Assembly (NCBI GenBank): GCA_020852175.1
Contig: JADZBH010000004.1
Coordinates: 124,001-188,000 of the forward strand
Length of the DNA stretch: 64,000 nt
Source: Bryobacterales bacterium
GTDB taxonomy: Bacteria > Acidobacteriota > Terriglobia > Bryobacterales > Bryobacteraceae
Direction of reading: 5' to 3'
The notes under the pieces are model-generated. The model saw only the letters and a program-made list of their open reading frames with translations. It was not told where the DNA came from and ran no database searches. The translations under genes were made by a program, and so were the position numbers. Position 1 is the first letter of the stretch; each line of letters starts with the position of its first letter. Positions 41,714 through 50,706 of this stretch are shown piece after piece.

Positions 41714-43915
41714 ATGCACCCAGATGAAATCGAGGCTCTCGTTGGTGGACGTCACGGCGACGTATTCCGGGTGCTGGGCCCCCATCCCGTACCCCTCGAC
41801 GGCGGCGTGGAATCGTGGGTGGTCCGCGCTTTCCTCCCGCAAGCCGCTTCGGCCGAATTGATCACCCCCGCCGGCGCGTACCCCATGGAGCGCGTCCACC
41901 CCGGCGGCATGTACGCCGCCGAATGCGCCACCGCGCCCGGCGCTTACCGGTTGCGCGTCACTCACTACGACGGCACGGTGCTCGATCAGGACGATCCCTA
42001 CCGCTTTCCTCTCCTGCTCTCGGAGTTCGATCTCCACCTCTATGGCGAGGGCACCAACTACGAGTGCCACCACATGCTCGGCGCGCACCTGGTCGAGGTC
42101 GAAGGCGTGCGCGGCGTCCGCTTCGCCGTCTGGGCCCCCACCGCGGAATGCGTGCTGGTCACCGGCGACTTCAACGGCTGGGACGAGCGCCGCCACCCCA
42201 TGCGCCTCCGCACCGGCGGCATTTGGGAATTGTTTATCCCAGGGCTGGAAGAAGGCGCGGTCTACAAGTTCTTCGTCCGCTCCCACAACATGGGCTATCG
42301 CGAGATGAAGGCGGATCCCTGCGCCTTCTTCGCCGAACTGCCGCCGCGCACCGGGTCGATCGTGTCGAGTATCGACCGATATGTCTGGCGGGACGACGCC
42401 TGGATGGAGCGCCGCCAGCGTACAAACTGGCTCAAGGAGCCCATGTCCGTGTACGAGGTCCACCTCGGCTCCTGGCTTCTGAACGAACACGGCCAGATGC
42501 TGACCTACCGTGAACTGGCCGCCAAACTCGTCAGCTATGTCGCCGACATGGGCTACACGCACATCGAACTGCTGCCCATCTGCGAACATCCCTTCGGCGG
42601 CTCCTGGGGCTATCAGGTCACCGGCTACTTCGCCCCCACCTCGCGGCACGGCTCGCCCGAGGACTTCATGTACTTCGTCGACTGCTGCCATCAGGCCGGC
42701 ATCGGCGTACTGGTGGACTGGGTGCCCGCCCACTTTCCCCGCGACGCCCACGGACTCGCCTTCTTCGACGGCACGCACCTGTACGAACACGACGACATCC
42801 GCCAGCGCGAACATCCCGACTGGGGCACGCGCATATTCAACTTCGGCCGGAACGAGGTGCGCAGCTTCCTCATTTCAAGCGCCATCTTCTGGCTGAAGAA
42901 GTACCACATCGACGGTCTGCGCGTGGATGCCGTCGCCTCCATGCTCTATCTCGACTACTCACGCAAGGAAGGCGAGTGGATTCCCAACCGCTTCGGCGGC
43001 CGTGAAAACATCGAAGCCATCGAGTTCCTGCGCATCTTCAACGAGCAGGCGCACAAGGTGCCCGGCGCCATCACCATCGCCGAGGAGTCCACCAGTTTCC
43101 CCGCCGTCTCCCACCCCGTCTACGCCGGCGGTCTCGGCTTCACCATGAAGTGGAACATGGGGTGGATGCACGACATGCTCCATTACTTCAAGCTCGATCC
43201 CGTCTATCGCAAGTTCAACCACAGCGACATCACGTTTTCCATGCTCTACGCCTTCACGGAGAACTTCGTGCTGCCCATCTCGCACGACGAAGTGGTCCAT
43301 ATGAAGGGTTCCTTCATCGGCAAAATGCCGGGCGACGAATGGCAGCGCTTCGCCAACGCGCGGCTGTTCATGGCCTACATGTACACGCATCCAGGCAAGA
43401 AACTGCTGTTCATGGGCGCCGAAATCGGCCAGTACGAGGAGTGGGATGAAAAGTCGAGCCTGCGCTGGGACCTGTTGCAGTTCGACTACCACCGCAAGCT
43501 GCAATCCCTGAATCGCGAGTTGAACCGCTTCTACCGCTCGCGCCCCGCGCTCTGGCAGGTGGACTACAACTGGCAGGGCTTCGACTGGCTGGACCTGCAC
43601 GATGTCGAAAACTCGACCATGAGCTTCCTCCGCTGGGACGAAGGCCGCCAGAATTTCCTCATCGTGGTTTGCAATTTCACTCCGGTGCCGCGCGGCAACT
43701 ATAAGCTCGGCGTACCCAGGCACGGCTTCTACCGCGAGGTGTTCAATTCCGATTCCGCGTTGTTCGGCGGATCGAACATGGGCAATTTCGGCGGCGTCCA
43801 CAGCGGTCCGCACGGTTCGCACGGCCATCCGGCCTCCATTACGTTTACGTTGCCCCCGCTGGCAACGCTTATTTTTGAGCTGGCGCCGCCCGAACAAGGC
43901 CACCCTCTCACATAG
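41714..43915 (+). CDS. glgB: 1,4-alpha-glucan branching enzyme
   Basis: A 733-residue GH13 enzyme that makes alpha-1,6 branches in glycogen. An N-terminal CBM48-type domain pair ([43 protein letters not shown]) precedes the catalytic barrel: [26 protein letters not shown] with the nucleophile Asp, [12 protein letters not shown] with the catalytic Glu, and [14 protein letters not shown] with the stabilising Asp. A C-terminal all-beta domain closes it. This is the standard two-domain bacterial GlgB. The ATG at 41714 is the correct start; the frame upstream is antisense to add. The oxidoreductase gene starts 2 bp after its stop. Other glg genes are absent. Confidence 0.96.
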   Translation: MHPDEIEALVGGRHGDVFRVLGPHPVPLDGGVESWVVRAFLPQAASAELITPAGAYPMERVHPGGMYAAECATAPGAYRLRVTHYDGTVLDQDDPYRFPLLLSEFDLHLYGEGTNYECHHMLGAHLVEVEGVRGVRFAVWAPTAECVLVTGDFNGWDERRHPMRLRTGGIWELFIPGLEEGAVYKFFVRSHNMGYREMKADPCAFFAELPPRTGSIVSSIDRYVWRDDAWMERRQRTNWLKEPMSVYEVHLGSWLLNEHGQMLTYRELAAKLVSYVADMGYTHIELLPICEHPFGGSWGYQVTGYFAPTSRHGSPEDFMYFVDCCHQAGIGVLVDWVPAHFPRDAHGLAFFDGTHLYEHDDIRQREHPDWGTRIFNFGRNEVRSFLISSAIFWLKKYHIDGLRVDAVASMLYLDYSRKEGEWIPNRFGGRENIEAIEFLRIFNEQAHKVPGAITIAEESTSFPAVSHPVYAGGLGFTMKWNMGWMHDMLHYFKLDPVYRKFNHSDITFSMLYAFTENFVLPISHDEVVHMKGSFIGKMPGDEWQRFANARLFMAYMYTHPGKKLLFMGAEIGQYEEWDEKSSLRWDLLQFDYHRKLQSLNRELNRFYRSRPALWQVDYNWQGFDWLDLHDVENSTMSFLRWDEGRQNFLIVVCNFTPVPRGNYKLGVPRHGFYREVFNSDSALFGGSNMGNFGGVHSGPHGSHGHPASITFTLPPLATLIFELAPPEQGHPLT

Positions 43916-43917
43916 CC

Positions 43918-45504
43918 ATGGCCCCGGCGAACCGCTACGACGCCATTGTGATCGGCGCGGGCCACAACGGTCTTGTCACGGCCGCTTATCTGGCGCGCGC
44001 CGGACGCCGCGTCTGCGTCCTTGAACGCCGCGAACTCATTGGAGGCTGCTCGGTCACCGAGGAGATCTGGCCCGGCTACCGCGTTTCCACCGCCGCGTAT
44101 CTTTCCAGCCTGCTCCAGCGGCGCATCGTCGATGATCTCAGCCTGGAACGCCACGGCTATCACGTCGACGCCAAGGAACCGCCCTTCTTTTCGCCCTTCC
44201 CCGACGGCCGCCACCTGTTCTTCTGGCAGGACGAGCGGCGTACACACGACGAACTCAGCAAATTCTCACGCCGCGACGCCGATCGTTTCCCCGCCTACGA
44301 GGCGCACCTGGAAGGCCTCGCCCGCTTCGTCGAGGGGATGTTGCTGGAGACGCCGCCGCCCTTTCCACCCGCCGGATGGGGCGATTACATCGACTGGATT
44401 AAATTCGCCGCCCGCCGCCGCGGCCTCTCCGCCGCCGGCATGAAAGCTCTCGTCGAGGTCTTCACGCAAAGCGCTTCGGACTTCCTCGACGCCTGGTTCG
44501 AATCGCCGCAAATCAAGGTGACGCTCGCCACCGATGGCGTCATTGGCGCCAACGGCGGCCCGCGCACGGCGGGGACGGCCTACATTCTGTTGCATCACTG
44601 CATGGGCGGCATCGGCGGACGGCGCGGCGTGTGGGGCTTCGTGCGCGGCGGCATGGGCGCGGTGCCTGAGGCCATCGCCTCGGCGGCCCGGGCGGCGGGC
44701 GCGGAGATCAGAATCAACGCCCCTGTGTCGCACATCCTCGTCGAGAACGGGCGCGCGCGCGGTGTCGCGCTCGCCAACGGCGACGAGCTTCACGCCCCCA
44801 TCGTCGCCTCCAATGCCGACCCGAAGGCAACCTTCCTGCATCTCACCGGGGAGCGCCATCTGCCCGATGACTTTCTGTCGTCCATCCGCCGCTTCCGTGT
44901 CGAAGGAACCTCCTGCAAGATCAACCTGGCCTGCAACGCACTGCCCGAGTTCACCTGCCTGCCCGGCGCTCCCGGTCCCCAGCACCGCGCCACCATGCAC
45001 ATCTGCCCGGACATCGACTATGTGGAGCGCGCCTGGGACGACGCCAAATACGGCCGGCCCTCCGCGCGTCCGCTGCTGGAGATGACCTCGCCCACCCAAT
45101 ACGACCCGTCGCTCGCCCCGCCCGGCAAACACATCATCGGCATCTTCCTCCAGTACGCGCCATACACCCTGCGCGATGCCTCCTGGGAAGATCTTCGCGA
45201 ACCTTTCGCCGACCGTGTCATCGGCCTGATCGCCGAATATGCGCCGAATATCCGCGACATCATCGAGCATCGCCAGGTGCTGACGCCGCTCGATCTCGAA
45301 CGCCGCTTCGGAATCAGCGGCGGCAACATCTTCCACGGCGAGATGTCGCTTGACCAGATGTTCATCCTGCGTCCGGCTGCCGGCTACGCCCGTTACCGCA
45401 CTCCCATTGGCGGCCTGTATCTGTGCGGTTCCGGCGCTCATCCAGGCGGCGGCGTCATGGGCGCACCCGGCTACAACTGCGCCCGCGAGATATTGAAGGA
45501 CTAA
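43918..45504 (+). CDS. FAD-dependent phytoene dehydrogenase-like oxidoreductase (PYROXD2-like)
   Basis: A 528-residue flavoprotein. It begins with the FAD-binding motif YDAIVIGAGHNGLVTAAYLARAG and a second ELIGGCSVTEEIWPGYRVS, and ends with the CrtI-type C-terminal FAD motif (GLYLCGSGAHPGGGVMGAPGYNCA). The overall layout resembles human PYROXD2 and bacterial NAD(P)/FAD-dependent oxidoreductases rather than true carotenoid desaturases. No carotenoid genes are nearby. The start is only 2 bp from the glgB stop, so the two are co-transcribed, although no metabolic link to glycogen is apparent. The substrate is unknown. Confidence 0.85.
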   Translation: MAPANRYDAIVIGAGHNGLVTAAYLARAGRRVCVLERRELIGGCSVTEEIWPGYRVSTAAYLSSLLQRRIVDDLSLERHGYHVDAKEPPFFSPFPDGRHLFFWQDERRTHDELSKFSRRDADRFPAYEAHLEGLARFVEGMLLETPPPFPPAGWGDYIDWIKFAARRRGLSAAGMKALVEVFTQSASDFLDAWFESPQIKVTLATDGVIGANGGPRTAGTAYILLHHCMGGIGGRRGVWGFVRGGMGAVPEAIASAARAAGAEIRINAPVSHILVENGRARGVALANGDELHAPIVASNADPKATFLHLTGERHLPDDFLSSIRRFRVEGTSCKINLACNALPEFTCLPGAPGPQHRATMHICPDIDYVERAWDDAKYGRPSARPLLEMTSPTQYDPSLAPPGKHIIGIFLQYAPYTLRDASWEDLREPFADRVIGLIAEYAPNIRDIIEHRQVLTPLDLERRFGISGGNIFHGEMSLDQMFILRPAAGYARYRTPIGGLYLCGSGAHPGGGVMGAPGYNCAREILKD

Positions 45505-45636
45505 CAACTGCACGCTACTGCCCCTTCGTAAGCAAGACCACACATACCTGCGATGCCATGGGCCATGCCGGGCTAAACTCGATAAAATGATAATGCATTA
45601 AGTGCCAATAACGGATTTATTTGATCCACATTTGGC

Positions 45637-45665
45637 TTGACACCCCCCCCCCGCACGCATACTGT
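45637..45665 (+). promoter_or_regulatory. promoter with a C10 homopolymer in its spacer
   Basis: A perfect -35 TTGACA (45637-45642) is followed directly by ten C residues (45643-45652), then GCACG and the -10-like ATACTG/TACTGT (45659-45665), giving a 16-17 bp spacer depending on the register. A change in tract length would change the spacing. It lies about 50 nt before the start of the TonB-C-like gene. Confidence 0.55.
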
Positions 45666-45718
45666 GGCCATGATGCGGATTGCGGACCGTGTCAGTTGAT
45701 TCACGCAGGAGGGCCACT

Positions 45719-46567
45719 GTGTACTTATTCATCCCGATCCGATTTCTGCTGATTACCTGTAGTTTCTTCTCGCTCATTGCCAGCGCGGAGACTGTGAATT
45801 TTAAGTTCACACCCATCCGGCTCCCCACGTCCGCCGTCTTCACCGTGATCCTGCCTGAAACGGCAGCCAGTTGGCAGTTGGGGGTGACAGCACCTTCTTA
45901 CACCAACGGTGTGCCCACAGCCTATGTGACGGGAAAGGAGCCATCCTGCTTCTCCTGCCCGCCGCAACAACGACTGTTCACCCGATTCCGTGCGCTGGAC
46001 TGGAAGCTTACGGGCAGCACAATCGACCTCTCTCCAGCGGCCAACGCACAGGCTGAACTTCTGGTCCTGCTCACGCTTCCCACGGGCGCCGGAATCGAGG
46101 TCATGCAAGGGGGCCGGATGGTGTTGCAGGCATCCGCGAAGGACAAACCGGCTCTCTACGAAACGGGAATCCTCTCCACGAAGAGCTTCACCACCGTCCC
46201 CAGTTTCTTCATGACGGCGGCCCGGCCTGCGTTCACTCCCGGCCCCGAATCGCGGATGGGATCGAAGGGTATCCTGCTCGTCTCGCCGGCCTTCCTGAAG
46301 ACGCACCTCGTCGCCATGAACCTGCCTGCATTCCCTGCCCCAACCACGACGGAGGGCGCCGGAATCCTGCTCCAGATCGACGGCGCAGGCGCCGTGACAT
46401 CGACCGAGATCGCCGGCGAAGCATCTCCGTTCGCCACGGCGATGCGAGACGAAATGCTGCGCTGGCGCTTCCGTCCCATCCTGCACGAGGGGAAGGCCGT
46501 GCCGGCAAAAGCCATGCTCACCGTGCTCCTGCGCCCCTCGGGCGCGATTGATATTCCCGGCTTTTGA
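45719..46567 (+). CDS. secreted protein with C-terminal TonB-C-like domain
   Basis: A 282-residue exported protein starting at GTG 45719, with AGGAGG 6 nt before it; the frame opens upstream at a TTG (45680) but the Shine-Dalgarno fixes this start. The N-terminus is a signal peptide (FIPIRFLLITCSFFSLIASAE). The middle is unassigned (VTAPSYTNGVPTAYVTGKEP; a Cys pair CFSCPPQQ), and the C-terminal ~65 residues (LLQIDGAGAVTSTEIAGEA, MRDEMLRWRFRPILHEGKAV, AKAMLTVLLRP) follow the TonB-C/energy-transducer pattern (MRWRFxP, small hydrophobic strands). Acidobacterial genomes hold many such TonB-C proteins; transport partner and cargo are unknown. Its promoter contains the C10 tract. Confidence 0.65.
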   Translation: MYLFIPIRFLLITCSFFSLIASAETVNFKFTPIRLPTSAVFTVILPETAASWQLGVTAPSYTNGVPTAYVTGKEPSCFSCPPQQRLFTRFRALDWKLTGSTIDLSPAANAQAELLVLLTLPTGAGIEVMQGGRMVLQASAKDKPALYETGILSTKSFTTVPSFFMTAARPAFTPGPESRMGSKGILLVSPAFLKTHLVAMNLPAFPAPTTTEGAGILLQIDGAGAVTSTEIAGEASPFATAMRDEMLRWRFRPILHEGKAVPAKAMLTVLLRPSGAIDIPGF

Positions 46568-46611
46568 CGGTTCCGCTCCCACTCCGCCCACGCCCCGCGT
46601 GACTCGGGCCG

Positions 46612-46632
46612 ATATATCGTAGTACGATATAT
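46612..46632. promoter_or_regulatory. 21-bp perfect palindrome, candidate MarR operator
   Basis: Arms ATATATCGTA and TACGATATAT around a single central G, ending 2 bp before the TTG start of the MarR gene. Size and position fit an autoregulatory operator overlapping the transcription start. TACGAT within it also has the form of a -10 box 6 nt before the start codon. Confidence 0.65.
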
Positions 46633-46634
46633 TA

Positions 46635-47069
46635 TTGAACCGCCCGAGACTCTCTCCCGTCGAATACCAGGAACTGGCGGACTTCCGCTATCAGATCCGG
46701 CGCTTTCTGCATTTCAGCGAAGGCGCCGCCCTGATCGAGGGTCTCGAACCCCGGCAGCACCAGGCGCTTCTCGCCATCAAAGCTGTGCCCGCCGGCCAGT
46801 CCTGCACCGTGCGCGATCTCGCCAGTTCCCTCTTCCTCCAGCATCAAAGCGCCGTGGGACTGGTGAACCGGATGGAAGCTCGTGAACTCGTGAAGCGCTC
46901 ACCCAACCCGCACGACCGCCGCCAGGTCTTCCTTTCTCTCACTCCGCATGGCGAAGAAATCCTCCGCCGCCTCTCTCTCACGCACCGTGAAGAACTGGAA
47001 CACAGCGCCCCTCAACTCGCCGCCGCTTTGCGTGCCGTCATGCGCCACGCGCGGAAAGCCACCAGATGA
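46635..47069 (+). CDS. MarR family transcriptional regulator
   Basis: A 144-residue winged-helix dimeric regulator. The helix-turn-helix and wing read CTVRDLASSLFLQHQSAVGLVNRMEARELVKRSPNPHDRRQVFLSLTPHG, with the MarR-type DDRR-like wing as DRRQVFLSLT. N- and C-terminal helices form the dimer interface. No effector-binding or redox Cys dyad is obvious (only one Cys). A TTG start at 46635 is used because no better codon lies near and the family length then fits; a 21-bp palindrome lies immediately before it. Its stop overlaps the ClC gene start (ATGA), so it most likely controls the channel and itself. Confidence 0.88.
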   Translation: MNRPRLSPVEYQELADFRYQIRRFLHFSEGAALIEGLEPRQHQALLAIKAVPAGQSCTVRDLASSLFLQHQSAVGLVNRMEARELVKRSPNPHDRRQVFLSLTPHGEEILRRLSLTHREELEHSAPQLAAALRAVMRHARKATR

Positions 47070-48898
47070 AAACCGACCGTATCAGCCAGCCTCTCCATCA
47101 AATCCCAGACGCCCGCGAGCTAGGCGACTTCACCGCCACCCCGCGCCTGATTCCCATCTCACTGCTCGCCGTCGTCATCGGCGCCGTCAGTTCGTTCGTC
47201 GCCCTCGGTCTGCTCAACCTGATTGGCCTTTTCACCAACCTGTTCTACTTTCAGCGATGGCGCACGGATCTCGTCACGCCGGCGGCGAATCACCTCGGGC
47301 TGTGGGCCGTGCTGATCCCCGCGGGCGGCGCGTTGATTGTCGGCCTGATGGCGCGTTATGGCTCGGAGCGCATTCGCGGACACGGGATCCCCGAGGCCAT
47401 TGAATCCATCCTGCTGCACGGCAGCCGCGTCCAGCCGCGCCTCGCCATCCTGAAGCCGCTCTCCTCGGCCATCTCCATCGGCTCCGGCGGGCCTTTCGGA
47501 GCCGAGGGGCCCATCATCATGACCGGCGGAGCGTTCGGGTCCATCATCGCCCAACTCTTCCGTCTGAGCAGCGTCGAACGCAAAACGCTTCTCGTGGCCG
47601 GAGCCGCCGCCGGCATGTCGGCCACCTTCGCCGCGCCGCTTTCCGCCGTGCTCCTCGCGGTGGAACTCCTTCTCTTTGAATGGAAGCCGCGCAGTATGAT
47701 TCCCGTCGCCTTGGCCAGCGTCACGGCGGGGGCCACACGCCGCTACCTGCTCGGCGTCGGACCCCTGTTTCCCGTACCACCGCATCCCGTTTTCATCGGT
47801 CCCAGCGGCCTGCTTGGCTGCGTCGTCGCCGGCCTGCTTGCCGGACTTATCTCCGTCGCGCTGACGAAGGCCGTCTACACGGCGGAAGACGCCTTTGAAC
47901 GCCTGCCGATTCATTGGATGTGGTGGCCCGCCATAGGCGGCCTGGTAGTCGGTCTGGGCGGCTTGATCTTTCCACAAGCGCTCGGAGTCGGCTATGAAAC
48001 CATTGGCGCTCTCATCCAGGGCGACGTGCCTAAGAACATCATCATAGGCGTTCTACTGGTGAAGTCGTTCATCTGGGCCGTATCACTCGGCTCCGGCACT
48101 TCGGGTGGCGTCCTGGCTCCGCTGCTCATGGTCGGCGGCGCGGCCGGAGGCGTCGAAGCCATGTTCCTGCCCCACGAAGGCGCCGGTTTCTGGCCGCTCA
48201 TCAGCATGGGCGCGATCCTGGGCGGAACCATGCGCTCGCCGTTCACCGGAGTTGTCTTCGCCATCGAACTCACGCACGATCTCAACGCCCTGCTCCCTCT
48301 CCTGGTCGCCAACACCATCGCCTACGCCATCACCGTGCTGCTGTTGAAACGATCCATTCTCACCGAAAAACTCAGCCGCCGCGGCTTCCACTTGAGCCGC
48401 GAATACTCCATCGACCCACTGGAAATCCTCTTTGTCCGGGAGGTTATGCGCACCACCGTCGTGGCCTTTCACGAGAGCGAAACCGTGCAGGATCTCGCGC
48501 GGCGCTTCCGCCCCGATCATTCCGCCAAGGGGCAGCACCTCTACCCGGTCATTGATAACGGCCGGCGCATTGTCAGCGTCATCACGCGAAAGGATATCCA
48601 TAGGATCCTCGCCAGCCCCCGCGTTCCCAATGCGGCTCTGTCCAGCCTCGGCCGCCATTCGCCCGCGGTCGCCTACTCCGACGAGCCGCTTCGCGTCGTC
48701 GTGAATCGCATGGCGGAGAGGCAACTCACCCGCATGCCCGTCGTGGACGCCAACGACGAGAAGCTGGTGGGCATGGTTTCGCTGGAAGACCTGCTGGGCG
48801 GCCGCGTCCGCGTTCTTAGTGAGGAACGAACCCGCGAACAGGTGCTTCGCCTCTGGATGCCCAAGAGCCCAAACGCCAACTTGTCTGAAGCCGAGTAA
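47066..48898 (+). CDS. ClC family chloride channel/transporter with CBS pair
   Basis: A 610-residue membrane protein. The ClC core has about twelve hydrophobic segments; selectivity-filter motifs are GSGGPFGAEGPI (with the gating Glu147) and GSGTSGGVLAP in the second half. A cytoplasmic pair of CBS domains follows (VREVMRTTVVAFHESETVQDL; LYPVIDNGRRIVSVITRKDIHRIL; RMPVVDANDEKLVGMVSLEDLL). ClC proteins move chloride or exchange Cl-/H+, or F- in one branch; the filter here (GSGGP) is not the fluoride type as far as I can tell. Translation is coupled to the MarR gene through ATGA, pointing to regulated expression, possibly for acid or ion stress. Confidence 0.93.
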   Translation: MKTDRISQPLHQIPDARELGDFTATPRLIPISLLAVVIGAVSSFVALGLLNLIGLFTNLFYFQRWRTDLVTPAANHLGLWAVLIPAGGALIVGLMARYGSERIRGHGIPEAIESILLHGSRVQPRLAILKPLSSAISIGSGGPFGAEGPIIMTGGAFGSIIAQLFRLSSVERKTLLVAGAAAGMSATFAAPLSAVLLAVELLLFEWKPRSMIPVALASVTAGATRRYLLGVGPLFPVPPHPVFIGPSGLLGCVVAGLLAGLISVALTKAVYTAEDAFERLPIHWMWWPAIGGLVVGLGGLIFPQALGVGYETIGALIQGDVPKNIIIGVLLVKSFIWAVSLGSGTSGGVLAPLLMVGGAAGGVEAMFLPHEGAGFWPLISMGAILGGTMRSPFTGVVFAIELTHDLNALLPLLVANTIAYAITVLLLKRSILTEKLSRRGFHLSREYSIDPLEILFVREVMRTTVVAFHESETVQDLARRFRPDHSAKGQHLYPVIDNGRRIVSVITRKDIHRILASPRVPNAALSSLGRHSPAVAYSDEPLRVVVNRMAERQLTRMPVVDANDEKLVGMVSLEDLLGGRVRVLSEERTREQVLRLWMPKSPNANLSEAE

Positions 48899-49006
48899 CA
48901 AGCCGGTGTCCCTTCCCGGACCAGGGCGTGCCTGTCGGCAAACCGCGGCTGCCTTCCTCGTGTGCCGCCGCGCATGATATAAAGGGCGCCAGACAGGCCA
49001 AGACCA

Positions 49007-50692
49007 ATGCAAAAAGCCAAGTTGCTGACTGCGGTTGCCTTGCTCGCCGCCGCGGGTTGTGGCGGAAGCTCACCGTTGCGCTCATGGTACGTGGACTCCC
49101 TGGTCAAGGTGTTTCCGGACGACCAACCAGGAACGAATGAGTTACGGGACCAGACGTGGCTAGTCGCGCAAAATGGACACGTCAGCGTACAAATCGCCCT
49201 GCGCTCGGAACGGGCGATCCCTCAACTGGGCATCGAACTCACGCCGCCGGAGTACGCGGGCAGGAAACTGGAAGCCGAAGCCCGGTGGGTGAACTATGTG
49301 CCCGTGGGTTCCAACCCGCCCGGCACGCCGTATGACGAGTTGGCCCGTCCCGCCCCCGGTCTGTTCCCTGATCCGCTGATGGAGACGGGGCCGTTTGAGC
49401 TGAAGGCCTTGGTGACTCAGCCGGTTTGGATCACGGTGTATGCTTCAGCCGGTACGCCGCCCGGACAGTACAAGGGCACGGTAACGTTGATCGCCGGGCA
49501 GCAGCGGCTGCCCCTGAACTTCACCGTCCATGTCACCAGAGCCGCGGTTCCCGCCGTCCAAACGCTCAAGGTAACCAACTGGTTCAGCTTCAGCTACGAT
49601 CCCGCGACCAGCGATCTTCAGCGGCACTACAAAATCGAGCCGTACAGCAGCCAGCATTGGGAGCTGCTGAGCAACCTCGGCCGTGTGATGGCGGCTCACA
49701 AGCAGAACGTCATCCTGACGCCGGTCATGCCGTTGGCCAGGCCCGCCGTCGCGGGCGGGTCGATCCGTTACGATTTCTCACTGCTCGACAAATGGGTGGA
49801 GACCTTCCGAAGGGCGGGTGTCATCGGAACCATCGAAGGCGGGCACGTGCTCGGGCGCAGCGGCGGCTTCTTCGATCCGATGGTCGTTCCGGCTTACGTC
49901 ATCGAAGGCGGCCAAGTGGTGCGCCGGAATCTCGACACGGACGATCCCCGCGCCGAACGGTTTCTGGCCTCCTTTCTCAGCGCGCTGTTCGCGCATTTGA
50001 AAGAGAAGGGCTGGGAGAAGCAGTACATCCAGCATGTACACGATGAACCCCACGGCCGCGAAGCCCCCATCTACAACCGGTACGCCAAAATCATCCACGA
50101 ATATCTTCCCGGCGTGCCTGCCATAGACGCCGTTGGACTCGATCAGGACATCGGTTTTTTCGCCGATGTCACCGATATCTGGGCGCCCGTGCTCGGCAGC
50201 TTCGATCACCAGTTCGACAAGATCCGTGCGCATACCGCGAAGGGCAAGGAGGCATGGTTCTACACCTGCACCGCTCCTCAAGGCCGCTATCTCAACCGCT
50301 TCATCGATCTGCCGCTCGTGAAAACCCAGCTTCTGCACTGGTTCAATTTCCGCCACGGCCTCACCGGCTTCCTGCATTGGGGCGGTAGCTCGTGGGCGCC
50401 GGATCCGTTCACGAACGTCCAAACCGTGATCAACGGCAACCGCACCCTGCTGCCGGCTGGCGACAACGCGATCATCTATCCAAACCCCGGAAAGCTCTCG
50501 GTGCTGAGTTCCATCCGCCTGGAAGCGATGCGAGAGGGCATCGAGGACTATGAGCTGCTGGTGGCCTTGGCGAAAACGGATCAGGCAAAGGCGAAGTCTC
50601 TGGCGCAGTCGGCCATCCCCCATGTGAACGACTACGTTCGCGACGTGACGGCGTTCCGGAAGCTGCGGCAACAACTCCTGGAGGCGTTCTGA
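49007..50692 (+). CDS. DUF4091 lipoprotein, GH123-like, copy 1
   Basis: A 561-residue lipoprotein (VALLAAAGCGGSS, lipobox AAGC). An N-terminal beta domain starts WYVDSLVKVFPDDQPG; the catalytic-like barrel holds FSFSYDPATSD, VIGTIEGGHVLG, the acidic pair in QHVHDEPHGRE, IDAVGLDQDIGFF, and ends with the shared LSSIRLEAMREGIEDYELL. This is the DUF4091 pattern, related to GH123 beta-N-acetylgalactosaminidases that use an Asp-Glu pair (family knowledge); here HDEP could supply it. TATAAA lies about 30 nt upstream. The second copy begins 14 bp after its stop with a strong Shine-Dalgarno. Confidence 0.75.
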   Translation: MQKAKLLTAVALLAAAGCGGSSPLRSWYVDSLVKVFPDDQPGTNELRDQTWLVAQNGHVSVQIALRSERAIPQLGIELTPPEYAGRKLEAEARWVNYVPVGSNPPGTPYDELARPAPGLFPDPLMETGPFELKALVTQPVWITVYASAGTPPGQYKGTVTLIAGQQRLPLNFTVHVTRAAVPAVQTLKVTNWFSFSYDPATSDLQRHYKIEPYSSQHWELLSNLGRVMAAHKQNVILTPVMPLARPAVAGGSIRYDFSLLDKWVETFRRAGVIGTIEGGHVLGRSGGFFDPMVVPAYVIEGGQVVRRNLDTDDPRAERFLASFLSALFAHLKEKGWEKQYIQHVHDEPHGREAPIYNRYAKIIHEYLPGVPAIDAVGLDQDIGFFADVTDIWAPVLGSFDHQFDKIRAHTAKGKEAWFYTCTAPQGRYLNRFIDLPLVKTQLLHWFNFRHGLTGFLHWGGSSWAPDPFTNVQTVINGNRTLLPAGDNAIIYPNPGKLSVLSSIRLEAMREGIEDYELLVALAKTDQAKAKSLAQSAIPHVNDYVRDVTAFRKLRQQLLEAF

Positions 50693-50706
50693 AAGGAGGG
50701 AAGGTG

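Noticed and set aside
41695..41715. ATG at 41715 as the start of adenosine deaminase
   Set aside because: It would lie on the glgB start codon and give an odd N-terminal extension (MAANIVA); the ATG at 41694 fits the family better.
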